From assembly GCF_014699035.1 (NCBI RefSeq), contig NZ_JACXAA010000016.1:1-64000 (forward strand): a stretch of 64,000 nt of DNA, written 5' to 3'. The notes under the pieces were generated by a model. That model was not told the DNA's origin. It was given only the letters and a program-made list of their open reading frames with translations, and did no database searches. The DNA comes from Spirosoma validum (GTDB lineage: Bacteria > Bacteroidota > Bacteroidia > Cytophagales > Spirosomataceae). A program made the translations under genes and the position numbers. This document shows, piece after piece, positions 37,333 to 47,061 of this stretch. Every line of letters begins with the position of its first letter. Position 1 is the stretch's first letter.

Positions 37333-37390
37333 GGAAGAAAGGGACGAGTGGAATAATATTAGACGTAATTCCCCCTCGTCCCTTTCCTCC
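37333..37390 (+). repeat. Purine/pyrimidine inverted repeat after the fusion-protein gene
   Basis: GGAAGAAAGGGACGAG (37333-37348) and CTCGTCCCTTTCCTCC (37375-37390) are complementary at 15 of 16 positions. The hairpin begins 6 nt past the fusion-protein stop and precedes the antisense S23-type gene. It belongs to the same style of hairpin found between the permease genes. Confidence 0.7.
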
Positions 37391-37393
37391 AGT

Positions 37394-37756
37394 TCACCCA
37401 AACTTTTCCTGTCGGGTTTTAATCAAGTTTTGCAACATTGCTGAGATAATCCGACTCTTTGATAACAATTCGAAACCTGTTTCAGCAGAAAGAATACCAA
37501 CGCCAATAGCTAAATGAATTTGTGTCCTCAATTCACCATTCGAACCTTTTGCAATGCGCAAAAATCGTATAAACTCTTTGTTAGTATGCCGCTCAAAACC
37601 TTCAGCGACGTTTGATGGAACAGAAACCGACGAGCGTCGCATTTGGTCACGTAAACCATAATCTTTACAATCAGCAAGTAACTTGTATAAGTCAATAGCC
37701 TGAGTTAAGCCTTTCTGCCAAACTAATAAATCTTCAAACTTTTCAACTTTAGCCAT
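37394..37756 (-). CDS. Four-helix bundle protein (S23/IVS-type)
   Basis: A 120-residue helical protein of the TIGR02436 group (first seen in 23S rRNA intervening sequences): VEKFEDLLVWQKGLTQAIDL, then RSSVSVPSNVAEGFERHTNK, then FLRIAKGSNGELRTQ. ATG 37756 gives the usual family start, MAKVEKFEDL; the longer frame adds a basic tail read from the pyrimidine-rich spacer. It is antisense to, and inserted between, the fusion-protein and ATPase genes of the transporter. Function of the family is not known; such genes often sit at variable places. Confidence 0.88.
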   Translation of the reverse strand: MAKVEKFEDLLVWQKGLTQAIDLYKLLADCKDYGLRDQMRRSSVSVPSNVAEGFERHTNKEFIRFLRIAKGSNGELRTQIHLAIGVGILSAETGFELLSKSRIISAMLQNLIKTRQEKFG

Positions 37757-37859
37757 GAAATCCGGAGTTAGGTGAGTATGGACAAAGCTACTAAAATCCT
37801 GAATCGGCAGCCCGCCCTTCGTCCCTCTCTTCCCTTTTCTCCCTTTCCTCCTAAAAATC

Positions 37860-38537
37860 ATGATTCAAACAGTTAACCTTCAGAAGCTCTTCTCAACTGA
37901 GGAAGTAGAAACCACCGCCCTAAATGGCATCAATATGGATGTCAAAGACGGCGAGTTCGTAGCCATTATGGGACCCTCTGGTTGTGGCAAATCCACCCTC
38001 CTGAACATTCTGGGTTTGTTGGACAATCCCAGCGAAGGTGAATACAACTTTTACGGGACTGCCGTGGCCAGAATGACTGAACGTCAGCGGGCTCAGTTAC
38101 GTAAAGGCTCCATTGGTTTTGTGTTTCAGAGCTTTAACCTGATCGACGAGTTGACCGTTTATGAAAACGTCGAGCTGCCATTGCTGTATCTGAAAACGCC
38201 CGCCGACGAGCGCAAAAAACGTGTGGAAGAAGCCTTGGAACGGATGAGCATTATGCACCGTCGGAATCACTTCCCGCAACAGCTATCGGGTGGTCAGCAG
38301 CAACGTACCGCTATTGCCCGGGCTGTAGTAGCTAAACCCAAATTAATACTGGCCGATGAGCCGACGGGTAACCTCGATTCGAAAAACGGGGAAGACGTAA
38401 TGAAACTGCTGGGCGAACTCAACGACGAAGGAACAACCATCATCATGGTAACTCACTCACCCTACGATGCTGGTTTCGCGCACCGTATCGTGAACCTATT
38501 CGATGGTAAAGTGGTAACGGAGAACTTCCACGTATAA
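37860..38537 (+). CDS. ABC transporter ATP-binding protein, LolD/MacB-like
   Basis: A 225-residue ATPase: Walker A GPSGCGKS at 38-45, Q-loop FVFQSFNL, signature LSGGQQ at 142-147, Walker B LILADEPTG and H-loop VTHS. The E-x-E-T-T-A-L start is typical of the MacB/LolD/FtsE group, which works with FtsX-fold permeases. It is the only such ATPase here for seven permeases, so it probably serves several of them. An inverted repeat and the first permease follow. Confidence 0.93.
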   Translation: MIQTVNLQKLFSTEEVETTALNGINMDVKDGEFVAIMGPSGCGKSTLLNILGLLDNPSEGEYNFYGTAVARMTERQRAQLRKGSIGFVFQSFNLIDELTVYENVELPLLYLKTPADERKKRVEEALERMSIMHRRNHFPQQLSGGQQQRTAIARAVVAKPKLILADEPTGNLDSKNGEDVMKLLGELNDEGTTIIMVTHSPYDAGFAHRIVNLFDGKVVTENFHV

Positions 38538-38545
38538 CAAAATAA

Positions 38546-38636
38546 GGGATTAAAGGGAGGAGGGGGACGAGAAGGAGGGGAGGGTTTGTGTTGTCTTCCC
38601 CTTATTCCCTTTCGTCCCCTTCCTCCCTTTAATCCC
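38546..38636 (+). repeat. Inverted repeat between ATPase and first permease
   Basis: The left arm 38546-38571 (GGGATTAAAGGGAGGA onwards) pairs with 38611-38636; 24 of 26 positions are exact and two would be G-U pairs in RNA. It starts 9 nt past the ATPase stop and ends 8 nt before the permease ATG. Confidence 0.75.
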
Positions 38637-38644
38637 ATAACTCT

Positions 38645-41017
38645 ATGTTCCGCAATTACGTCAAAGTCGCCATTCGGAGTTTGCTGAAGCACAAACTCTA
38701 CTCGTCTATTAACGTGTTCGGGTTAGCGCTGGGCATGGCCTGTAGTTTGCTGATTGGCCTTTGGGTACGCGATGAACTTAGCTATAACCGCTTTCTGCCG
38801 GATGCTGAGTCAATTCATTATATACGCGTCAATTTTCCTGTCAACGGCGAAACCGTTACAAATTCCATTACGCCGGGTCCGTTGCAGGAAGCCATCGCGA
38901 AAGACGTACCGGAAGTGGCGGCCGTAACGAAAATCAATTACGGACCGGATTACTTAATTAAAGTCGGCGAGAAAAAGGGTAAGGAAAAGGGCCACTACGC
39001 GACCGACGATTTCTTTGGCGTGTTTGATCTACCCGCTATTGCCGGAAATCCGAAAGCCGCGCTACGTCAGACGAATCAGATTATTGTTACCCGAAAAATT
39101 GCTGAGAAATTCTTCCCCAGTGGGCAAGCGCTGGGCAAAACCCTGCAACTCGACAATAAGAAATTCTACGTCGTTGGGGCTGTGCTTGAGAATTTGCCGA
39201 CCAATTCTACGCTGCAATTCGACTGGCTTGTCAACTGGAAAGAGCAGGAACAGGACTGGATGAAAACCTGGGGAAATAACTCCTTTTACACATACGTCCG
39301 GCTAAAGCCAAGTACCACTGTCACCCAGACGGAAGCCGCGATGGCCGATATTTACCCGCGTTTTGCCGGAAAGAATTTCGAGACAGGCCGACCTATTCTA
39401 CAACCGGTTACAGACCTTCACCTGTACTCCGATTACAAAAATGGCGTGAGCGTTGGCGGACGAATTGAATACGTTCGTGTTTTCTCAATTGTCGCCCTAT
39501 TTATTCTGCTAATTGCCTGCGTCAATTTTATGAATCTGGCGACGGCTCGTTCGGCCAATCGGGCGAAGGAAGTGGGGGTTCGAAAAGTGGTTGGCGCGTT
39601 ACGTTCCTCGCTGGTTGGACAGTTTCTGAGCGAATCGATTCTAACGAGTTTATTGGCAGCGGTTCTGGCGCTGGCGCTAGTCTGGTACGTATTACCGACG
39701 TTCAATACGTTATTTACCAAACAGTTATCGCTTAATCTGGCTGATCCGGCACTCTGGCTTATCATTGCGGTACTAGTACTCATTACGGGCTTTTTATCAG
39801 GAAGCTATCCCGCCCTGTTTCTATCGTCGCTACAACCGATCAAGATTCTCAAAGGCAGACTGCAATTTGGTGCCGGTCCGGCCCTATTCCGGCGGGTGTT
39901 GGTTGTTTTCCAGTTTTCACTCTCCATTTTTCTGATTGTCGGGATGCTGGCGGTGGGGAAACAGATGAACTACCTACGTACCAAAAACCTTGGCCTTGAC
40001 CGGGAAAACGTCGTTTATGTTCCATTGGAAGGCGAAATTGCGCAGCCTCAAAAAGTAGAAGCGTTTCGTCATGAAGTGATGCGAAAACCGTCCGTGGCTT
40101 CTGCCACGACCACCATGTCGCTACCCGTAAATATTCAGGCTTCATCCGGCGACTTAACCTGGCCGGGCAAAGACCCTAATCTGCAAACGAGTGTCTCCTG
40201 CATGTTTGTCGGTGGGGATTTTACAAATACCATGAACATCAAGCTCCTTGAGGGCCGCGATTTTCGGGTAGACAGTCCTGCCGACTCAACCAACTACCTC
40301 ATCAACGAAGCAGCGGCTAAATTGATGAGCGAAGCCACGCCGGGCATGAAAAACCCGGTTGGGAAAGAAGTTAAGTTTTGGCCGGGCAAAGGGCGGGTTA
40401 TCGGTTTGATGAAGGATTTCCACATTAACTCATTACACGAGCCGATTAAGCCTTTAATTCTCTGCTTCGACTACCGCAACACGAGCTATTTACTGGTGAA
40501 AACCCGAGCCGGACAAACGCAGCAAGCCATCGCTGATCTGGAACAGCTGTCTAAAGAATTCAATCCGAATTATCCGTTCAACTACCATTTTCTGGATGAA
40601 GAATACGAGAGCCTTTATCGTTCCGAACAGCAGGTGAATACGCTTGTCAATTATTTCGGTGTACTGGCTATCCTGATTTCGTGTCTGGGTTTATTTGGAT
40701 TGGCTATGTTCACCGCCGAGCAACGGACCAAGGAGATTGGCGTTCGCAAAGTACTGGGAGCCAGCATACCTAACATTGTCGGTTTGCTCTCAAAAGACTT
40801 CCTCAAACTGGTTTTGGTTGCTGTGGTCCTGGCGTCGCCCTTAGCCTGGTGGGCGCTGAACACCTGGCTTGGTACGTTCGCTTACCAGACAGAGCTGACC
40901 TGGTGGATCTTTGGTTTGGCTGGTGCCTTATCCGTTGTGATTGCCTTCCTGACCGTGAGTTACCAGAGCATTAAAGCCGCAATGGTGAATCCGATGAAAT
41001 CACTACGTTCGGAATAA
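38645..41017 (+). CDS. FtsX-type ABC permease, copy 1
   Basis: A 790-residue permease with two MacB-periplasmic-core plus FtsX modules: membrane helix 1 at about 21-43, first periplasmic core 45-275, three helices at 279-300, 330-355 and 365-392, then a second module with helix near 415-438, core 440-660 and helices near 667-690, 719-742 and 752-775. The late block TKEIGVRKVLGAS and the tail PMKSLRSE are shared by all copies. It is thought to move lipoproteins, peptides or drugs by mechanotransmission together with the ATPase. Directly downstream of the ATPase. Confidence 0.92.
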   Translation: MFRNYVKVAIRSLLKHKLYSSINVFGLALGMACSLLIGLWVRDELSYNRFLPDAESIHYIRVNFPVNGETVTNSITPGPLQEAIAKDVPEVAAVTKINYGPDYLIKVGEKKGKEKGHYATDDFFGVFDLPAIAGNPKAALRQTNQIIVTRKIAEKFFPSGQALGKTLQLDNKKFYVVGAVLENLPTNSTLQFDWLVNWKEQEQDWMKTWGNNSFYTYVRLKPSTTVTQTEAAMADIYPRFAGKNFETGRPILQPVTDLHLYSDYKNGVSVGGRIEYVRVFSIVALFILLIACVNFMNLATARSANRAKEVGVRKVVGALRSSLVGQFLSESILTSLLAAVLALALVWYVLPTFNTLFTKQLSLNLADPALWLIIAVLVLITGFLSGSYPALFLSSLQPIKILKGRLQFGAGPALFRRVLVVFQFSLSIFLIVGMLAVGKQMNYLRTKNLGLDRENVVYVPLEGEIAQPQKVEAFRHEVMRKPSVASATTTMSLPVNIQASSGDLTWPGKDPNLQTSVSCMFVGGDFTNTMNIKLLEGRDFRVDSPADSTNYLINEAAAKLMSEATPGMKNPVGKEVKFWPGKGRVIGLMKDFHINSLHEPIKPLILCFDYRNTSYLLVKTRAGQTQQAIADLEQLSKEFNPNYPFNYHFLDEEYESLYRSEQQVNTLVNYFGVLAILISCLGLFGLAMFTAEQRTKEIGVRKVLGASIPNIVGLLSKDFLKLVLVAVVLASPLAWWALNTWLGTFAYQTELTWWIFGLAGALSVVIAFLTVSYQSIKAAMVNPMKSLRSE

Positions 41018-41030
41018 ATCTTTTTTAGAC

Positions 41031-41561
41031 ATGAAAATTCTGACCGCTCTTATGGCTCTGCTTTTTAGCACGATAGCCATAGCACAGCAGACTGAAAAGC
41101 CAGCGTATAAACAATTGAGCAAGTCGATTGATAACGACGGCAAAACGTTAGCCATTGAAATAAACGGAGAGCAGGTAAACGGGCAGAAACTTCGCTATAA
41201 ACATACGTTCAACGTAGCGGATTTGTCGGCCGAACAGCGACAATCCTTAACAAATCGTGTCCTTGATTCATTAGGCGTCAACGAAGTTCCTCAATCACCT
41301 AAGTCCCCTCAGGCGGGTACGGAAACGGTTACGTTCGACTGTAAAACCTGCACGGGGAAAAGTCGGCTGGAAATTTACGGAAATGGCTTCACGTCGACCC
41401 GTCAATTTGATTCAAACAAAGACAGGGAACCCGCTTTCCCGTTCACCTTAAACCTGAATCCCGGTACGTACCAATACACGTATTGGCAGAATAAAGTACA
41501 ACAGATGAAACTACCGTTTACGGTGAAAGCCGGTGAAACGAACGTAGTGACTGTGAAGTAG
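41031..41561 (+). CDS. Secreted protein with a CxxC pair
   Basis: A 176-residue protein with a signal peptide (MKILTALMALLFSTIAIAQQ, cleavage after A-I-A). The mature part is hydrophilic with one cysteine pair (FDCKTCTGK, near 104-109) and a beta-rich end (LNPGTYQYTYWQNKVQQMKL). Its start is 13 nt after the permease stop, so it is in the same transcript and may be a substrate or periplasmic helper of the exporter. The CxxC is not in a thioredoxin fold context. Family not recognised. Confidence 0.82.
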   Translation: MKILTALMALLFSTIAIAQQTEKPAYKQLSKSIDNDGKTLAIEINGEQVNGQKLRYKHTFNVADLSAEQRQSLTNRVLDSLGVNEVPQSPKSPQAGTETVTFDCKTCTGKSRLEIYGNGFTSTRQFDSNKDREPAFPFTLNLNPGTYQYTYWQNKVQQMKLPFTVKAGETNVVTVK

Positions 41562-41567
41562 AACGAT

Positions 41568-42011
41568 TTATAAAAAGGCGTTCAGATCCAGTTGCAGAAT
41601 GTCGGAGAAGGATGATTCGGTTGTCAGTCCACCATCGCCAAAACGGTATCGGTACCACTGCTGGGTTTTGTAATTATAAATAAACCCTTCTCGAATGCCA
41701 TATAGATCGTTATCAATTAACTGAATAACTTTCTGAATATCATCCTTCTGGCCTTTTGTTTTACATACTTCGATAATGATTGGTGTTTCATCAGAATCAT
41801 TATCAACCAGCGATAAATCAGGAACGGGGCTCGCCTTGGAATCATCAAGCATTGTTTCAGGTAGTGGCTCTAACCGGATCGCTTTTTCATGATAGTAAAG
41901 AATGCCCAGACCGACATTTAATCTGGAAATAATACGCTGATGATCAGCCGGAGCCCAAACACCTAAATCTTCATTTACCAGTGACAGAGGATTTGTGGTA
42001 GGGAAATACAT
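41568..42011 (-). CDS. Uma2-like restriction-endonuclease-fold protein
   Basis: A 147-residue protein with the Uma2/PD-(D/E)xK layout: a conserved proline-aspartate (SPVPDLSLVDN), then a strand with Glu (PIIIEVCKTKG) that places a Lys two to three residues on, and YGIREGFIYNYKTQQWYRY near the end, where Uma2 proteins have a Tyr-G-I/V-x-E-Y strand. It lies antisense inside the permease array, 6 nt from the secreted-protein stop and 36 nt from the divergent start of permease 2. Uma2 genes occur in many copies in some genomes; their role is unclear. Confidence 0.7.
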   Translation of the reverse strand: MYFPTTNPLSLVNEDLGVWAPADHQRIISRLNVGLGILYYHEKAIRLEPLPETMLDDSKASPVPDLSLVDNDSDETPIIIEVCKTKGQKDDIQKVIQLIDNDLYGIREGFIYNYKTQQWYRYRFGDGGLTTESSFSDILQLDLNAFL

Positions 42012-42047
42012 AGCTTGTTGTTTTTAACAAACATACCATAAAAGTTC

Positions 42048-44465
42048 ATGCTCAGCAATTACCTCAAAGTTGCCTTCCGCACCCTCTGGAAAAACCGTAC
42101 ACATACGCTGATCAACATCGTTGGGTTGTCAGTGGCGTTTGGTACGGGTGTGCTGTTGTTTCTGACAGCCACCTTTGAATTGTCGTATGATACATTCCAT
42201 ACCGACTCCGACCGGATTTTCCAGATTTATTTTCTGTCGTCTAATCGCGATGGTACGCCCGATAGAGGGTCCACAATGCCTTATCCGATTTCACCGGCAC
42301 TAAAGGCTGAGTTTCCGGAAATAGAAGGCGTAACCCGTTGGTTTAATCGTACCGCTGGTATCCGACGGAATGACCAGACATACACTAAGAATGTCAGAAT
42401 GGTCGATGCCGATTTTCTGCAGATGTTTACGTTCCCACTACGTAAAGGGAATTCGAAAACAGCCATGAACAGCCTGAGCGACATTATCATCAGCGAGACG
42501 ATGGCGAAAGACATCTTTGGCACGGAAGATCCGGTAGGCAAGCCACTGCAGTTGCGGATAAGTGATAACTGGCAGACCTTCAACGTAACGGCGGTAGCGA
42601 ATAATGCACCTAAAAACTCTTCATTCGATTTTGATGCGTTAATCCGTAGCGAAAACGCAGGCGATTACGCCCTAAACAAAGGCCGCTGGGACGTCGGCAA
42701 TCATGACGTTTTTATAAAGCTAAAGCCTGGCACGGACCCGCAAACGCTGCAACGGCGGACGCAGGCTACGATGGACAAGTATTTTGCTAGCGATTTTAAA
42801 AATCGGCAAGAGCAGGGTTTTCCAAAAAATAGACTAGGTTTCCAGCGTAGCCTGTTGTTTCAGCCGCTATCGAGCGTCCACTTCGATACAGAGATCACGC
42901 ATGGTTTGGGTATAAGCCGAACATACGTATTCACGCTGCTACTGGTGGGACTATTTATTCTGGCCATTGCCTGCATCAATTTCATCAACCTAACCATTGC
43001 GCAATCCCTCTCACGGGCGCGAGAAGTAGGTGTTCGGAAATCGCTCGGTGCCCAGCGCGGTCAGTTGTTTGGTCAGATCTGGGGCGAAACACTGCTACTA
43101 TGCTTTGCGGCCTTGCTGCTCGGCTTAGGGATGGCGTACAGCGTCCTGCCAACGTTTAATCGCTTGTTTCAAAGCCAGTTAACGATAGCCGATTTTCTAC
43201 AGCCCATCGTTCTGGCCATAACGTTTCTTGGTTTTCTGGTCATTACGTTAGTCGCAGGTGGCTATCCTTCCTGGTACGTAACGCGCTTCAATGCGGTAGA
43301 GGTACTGAAAGGCACGGTCAAAGTGAGTCGGCCGGGTTTGCTACGTAACTCCCTCATTGTAACCCAATTTACAATTGCCTGCCTGCTGATCGTCTGTACG
43401 GTGATTGTCCGCCAGCAGATTACGTATCTCCAGCAAAAACCAATGGGGCTGGATAAGGAGCAGGTAATTAGTATTCCGGTTGGCAACGAACTTAATGGGA
43501 ATGAGGCTCTAAAAGCGATACGTAACCGGCTCAGCAATCAACCCAACATCGTAGCGGTATCAGGTTCGGGGGTAAATATCGGCGCTGGACTGGACGGCAG
43601 TTCGAATCGGATGATGTTTGGATTCGCGTATAACAAACGCGACGTTCTCTGCGACTGGCTACGTATTGATACCGATTACCTGAAAACGATGGGAATCAAG
43701 CTCATTCAGGGCCGCGATTTTAGCCCTGGTTTCAGCACGGATTCAAGCACATCCGTACTTATTACACAAAGCATGGCGAAGCAGTTAGGTGAAGCAAATC
43801 CGGTGGGCAAGTATATCAAACCCGACCAAAAGCAGTTCCAGATCGTCGGCGTTGTGTCGGACTTCAATCTGTATTCGCTGCATCAGGAAGCGAAGCCCAT
43901 CGCCCTCCAAATGCAGACAAATGATCCTGTGCGTTACGTTCTGATACGAGTAAACCCGCAAAACCTGACGGGCGCGATGGACATCATCAAAACCGCCTGG
44001 AAAACGATCGCGCCAAAGCAGGAATTTATTGGTTCGTTCCTGGACGAAAACACCGAACGCTGGTACAAACGGGAGGAACGGTTATCCAACATTTTTTCGG
44101 CAGCCGCTGGTATTGCTATTGTTCTGTCGTGCATGGGTCTGTTTGCCATTGCCTTACTAACCATTCAGCAACGTACCAAAGAAATTGGCGTGCGCAAAGT
44201 ACTGGGCGCATCGGTATTTAGCATTGTCGGTTTGCTTTCCAAAGATTTCATGAAGCTTGTTATAGCCGCTATCATCATTGCCAGTCCGATTGCCTGGTAC
44301 GCGATGGACAAATGGTTAGCTGACTTCGCGTACAAAATCGACATCGAATGGTGGGTGTTTGCCGTAGCGGGTTTACTGGCAATAACCATCGCCTTACTAA
44401 CGGTGAGCTTCCAAAGTGTAAAAGCAGCGCTAATGAATCCGGTGAAGTCACTTAAAACGGAGTAA
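42048..44465 (+). CDS. FtsX-type ABC permease, copy 2
   Basis: An 805-residue two-module permease with the same helix plan as copy 1 (conserved block TKEIGVRKVLGASVFSIVGLLSKDF near the C terminus). The tail reads KSLKTE rather than KSLRSE because its last codons (ACG GAG TAA) lie in the arm of the perfect hairpin that follows. It starts 36 nt from the divergent Uma2-like gene, so it may have its own promoter. No ATPase of its own. Confidence 0.92.
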   Translation: MLSNYLKVAFRTLWKNRTHTLINIVGLSVAFGTGVLLFLTATFELSYDTFHTDSDRIFQIYFLSSNRDGTPDRGSTMPYPISPALKAEFPEIEGVTRWFNRTAGIRRNDQTYTKNVRMVDADFLQMFTFPLRKGNSKTAMNSLSDIIISETMAKDIFGTEDPVGKPLQLRISDNWQTFNVTAVANNAPKNSSFDFDALIRSENAGDYALNKGRWDVGNHDVFIKLKPGTDPQTLQRRTQATMDKYFASDFKNRQEQGFPKNRLGFQRSLLFQPLSSVHFDTEITHGLGISRTYVFTLLLVGLFILAIACINFINLTIAQSLSRAREVGVRKSLGAQRGQLFGQIWGETLLLCFAALLLGLGMAYSVLPTFNRLFQSQLTIADFLQPIVLAITFLGFLVITLVAGGYPSWYVTRFNAVEVLKGTVKVSRPGLLRNSLIVTQFTIACLLIVCTVIVRQQITYLQQKPMGLDKEQVISIPVGNELNGNEALKAIRNRLSNQPNIVAVSGSGVNIGAGLDGSSNRMMFGFAYNKRDVLCDWLRIDTDYLKTMGIKLIQGRDFSPGFSTDSSTSVLITQSMAKQLGEANPVGKYIKPDQKQFQIVGVVSDFNLYSLHQEAKPIALQMQTNDPVRYVLIRVNPQNLTGAMDIIKTAWKTIAPKQEFIGSFLDENTERWYKREERLSNIFSAAAGIAIVLSCMGLFAIALLTIQQRTKEIGVRKVLGASVFSIVGLLSKDFMKLVIAAIIIASPIAWYAMDKWLADFAYKIDIEWWVFAVAGLLAITIALLTVSFQSVKAALMNPVKSLKTE

Positions 44466-44546
44466 AGAGAGGAGAGGGAGTAAAGGGAAGAGAGGGGATT
44501 TCCATCTTCCCTCTCTTCCCTTTACTCCCTCTCCTCTCTTTACTCC
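44459..44546 (+). repeat. 38-bp perfect inverted repeat spanning a stop codon
   Basis: Arms 44459-44496 and 44509-44546 are exact complements (left arm purine only apart from T, GGAGTAAAGAGAGGAGAGGG at its start), with a 12-nt loop. The TAA of permease 2 (44463-44465) is inside the left arm and the ATG of permease 3 (44556) follows 9 nt after the right arm. No T-run follows, so it need not stop transcription. Confidence 0.9.
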
Positions 44547-44555
44547 CCCTTTTCC

Positions 44556-46976
44556 ATGCTAACCAACTACCTAAAAATCGCCTGGCGGAATCTGACAAAA
44601 TATCCGACAACCACAGGCATTAACCTCATTGGTTTAACCCTTGGGCTGACGACCTGTTTGCTCATTTTGTTGTTTATCCAGTACGAGTTGAATTTCGACC
44701 GGTTTCATCCGCTGGGCGAACGAGTTTACCGAATCAACGAAATTTCGAAAACGGGTAATGATGTAGAGAAAACGGGTATTGTCCCCTACCCGCTCGGCGC
44801 TGCAATACGCACTGATTTTCCCGACTGGCTGGTTGTAGCCAGTATTCATGCCGAAGAGAATACATCTGTCGTGATTTCGCCGGAGAAGATTCTGTCGGAA
44901 GAACGGGTGCTGTTCGCCGAGCCTCAACTGTTCGATCTGTTCGCGCTACCCATGCGTATCGGCAATCCACGTACCATTCTGGATCAACCTAATCAGGTCA
45001 TTCTGACTGAAAGTTCAGCCCGAAATTATTTTGGTAATGCGTCACCAATCGGGAAGACCTTTCGGCTTGGCGAAACTGTGATGTTACGTGTATCCGGTGT
45101 TATGCAGGACATGCCCGCGCAAACGCACCTGAATGCCAGCATGATTGTATCGTATAAGACGCTGAAATCATACCTGACATTTGATGTGAGTCAGTGGGGA
45201 CTTCGTTCGGCGGGAAGTGTTTATGCGTTGTTACCGGAAGGCAGAACGGCCGACCAGTACGCTGCTCGGATCTATAAAGCCTCAAAAAAGTATTTTGATG
45301 ATGATAAACAGAGGGGTAGCACGCATTATTTAGCCCTACAGCCCCTTCACGACATCCATCTGAATCCTGAGTTTCAGGGGAGCGTTTATGTACCGGCCAT
45401 TGCGCCAACGTATCTGTGGGTGTTTGGTATCATCGGGCTGTTTGTGCTGCTGATTGCCTGCATCAATTTTGTGAACATGGCTACGGCTCGGGCCACAACA
45501 CGCGCCAAAGAAGTGGGCGTCCGAAAAGTGATCGGTGCTACGTTCGGGCAATTAGTCGGGCAGTTTTTAGGCGAAGCTTTCTGGCTATCGACACTTTCGG
45601 CAGTAATGGCCGTGCTCTTATCCTATTCGGTTTTGCCATCACTCAACGCCTTTCTCCAAAAGCAAATCGTATTCGACATTCCGATTGTTATCAGCTTTAT
45701 GTTGATCCTGGCTTTATTGACAGCTTTGTCTGCCGGTACGTATCCAGCTTTTTTTATGGCGAAGCTGAGGCCGGTAAAAGTGCTGAAATCGCGGGCGGAA
45801 GTGGGTCGGGGAAGTCAGGGGTGGATTCGGCAGGGGCTGGTCGTCTTTCAGTTTTCAGTATCGATTATCCTGGCCGTGGGCGTGTTGGTTATTTATCAGC
45901 AGATGAAGCTCTTCCGTGACAAAGATCTGGGATTCAGCCATGAGGCTATTGTGACGGTATCGCTTCCCGACACGAAGAAAAATAAAGACGCTTTTCGGCA
46001 ATCGTTACGTGAAATTCCGGGTGTTGAGCAGATTTCCTTTGCGATTGGCGCGCCAACATCACGGAACAATTTTGATACGGGTATGCGCCCTGATCCAGGC
46101 AATCTAAGTAAGCGTATTAATATCAACGTTAAAACCGCCGATGCCAACTACCTTAACACGTACGATCTGAAACTGGCAGCCGGACGATTCTTCACGGAAG
46201 CCGATACGTTAGCGATTGCCAGTGCCATTCCTTTTGAGCAACGACGTTACGTATTTGTCGTCAACGAAGCACTCACCAGAGCGTTAGGCTATACCAAACC
46301 CGGGCAGATTTTGGGCCGCCAGGTAAGCATCGGGCTAAATGGCATAACTGCCGAAATTGTGGGCGTTGTGCGCGATTTTCACGCCAGTTCACTGCGGGAC
46401 GCTATCGAACCGATGGTCATGCTGAATTTCCCTGGCTACTACTATACGGCGGGTCTGAAATTACAGACGAAAAACTACCCAGCTACGATGGCGGCTGTTG
46501 AGCGGGTCTTCAAACACTATTACCCGAACTCGTTATACGAAGCTGAATTCCTGGATCAGAGTTTACAGAAGCTCTACGAAGAAGAAGCGCGACAGTTTAC
46601 GTTGCTACGTGTCTTTGCCGGATTAGCCCTGGCAATCTGCTGTCTGGGACTTTGGGGACTAGCTACTTTTACCATTGAACGACGGACCAAAGAGATTGGG
46701 GTGCGCAAAGTGCTCGGCGCTTCAACTGCCAATGTAGTAACATTACTTTCGAAAGACTTCCTGAAACTGGTTGTGCTGGCAATCCTGATCGGCAGTCCAA
46801 TTGCCTGGTACGCCATGAATCAGTGGCTGAACGATTTTGCCTATAAAATTAACGTGGAGTGGTGGATGTTCGCCGTAGTGGGTCTATTGGCGGCTGGAAT
46901 AGCCATACTGACTGTAAGTTTTCAATCCGTTAAAGCAGCGTTAATGAATCCCGTCACGTCTTTACGCAGTGAATAG
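44556..46976 (+). CDS. FtsX-type ABC permease, copy 3
   Basis: An 806-residue two-module permease. It starts MLTNYLKIAWRNL, with the usual membrane helix at about 20-42; the block TKEIGVRKVLGASTANVVTLLSKDF and the tail VTSLRSE close it. The translation start is 9 nt behind a long hairpin, so initiation may depend on that structure or on coupling to copy 2. The junction to copy 4 (46977-47061) carries G-rich then C-rich sequence that pairs only imperfectly. Confidence 0.92.
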   Translation: MLTNYLKIAWRNLTKYPTTTGINLIGLTLGLTTCLLILLFIQYELNFDRFHPLGERVYRINEISKTGNDVEKTGIVPYPLGAAIRTDFPDWLVVASIHAEENTSVVISPEKILSEERVLFAEPQLFDLFALPMRIGNPRTILDQPNQVILTESSARNYFGNASPIGKTFRLGETVMLRVSGVMQDMPAQTHLNASMIVSYKTLKSYLTFDVSQWGLRSAGSVYALLPEGRTADQYAARIYKASKKYFDDDKQRGSTHYLALQPLHDIHLNPEFQGSVYVPAIAPTYLWVFGIIGLFVLLIACINFVNMATARATTRAKEVGVRKVIGATFGQLVGQFLGEAFWLSTLSAVMAVLLSYSVLPSLNAFLQKQIVFDIPIVISFMLILALLTALSAGTYPAFFMAKLRPVKVLKSRAEVGRGSQGWIRQGLVVFQFSVSIILAVGVLVIYQQMKLFRDKDLGFSHEAIVTVSLPDTKKNKDAFRQSLREIPGVEQISFAIGAPTSRNNFDTGMRPDPGNLSKRININVKTADANYLNTYDLKLAAGRFFTEADTLAIASAIPFEQRRYVFVVNEALTRALGYTKPGQILGRQVSIGLNGITAEIVGVVRDFHASSLRDAIEPMVMLNFPGYYYTAGLKLQTKNYPATMAAVERVFKHYYPNSLYEAEFLDQSLQKLYEEEARQFTLLRVFAGLALAICCLGLWGLATFTIERRTKEIGVRKVLGASTANVVTLLSKDFLKLVVLAILIGSPIAWYAMNQWLNDFAYKINVEWWMFAVVGLLAAGIAILTVSFQSVKAALMNPVTSLRSE

Positions 46977-47061
46977 CAGAGGAAAAGGGGGTCGGGGCAT
47001 GGGGTGAGTATGAACCGCCCGCTGCCCTTGCCCCTCTGCCCTCCGCCCAAACCCCTTGCCC

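Noticed and set aside
37757..37861. Longer start for the S23-type protein
   Set aside because: The extra residues are translated from the pyrimidine-rich spacer upstream of the ATPase gene; the family start is at 37756.
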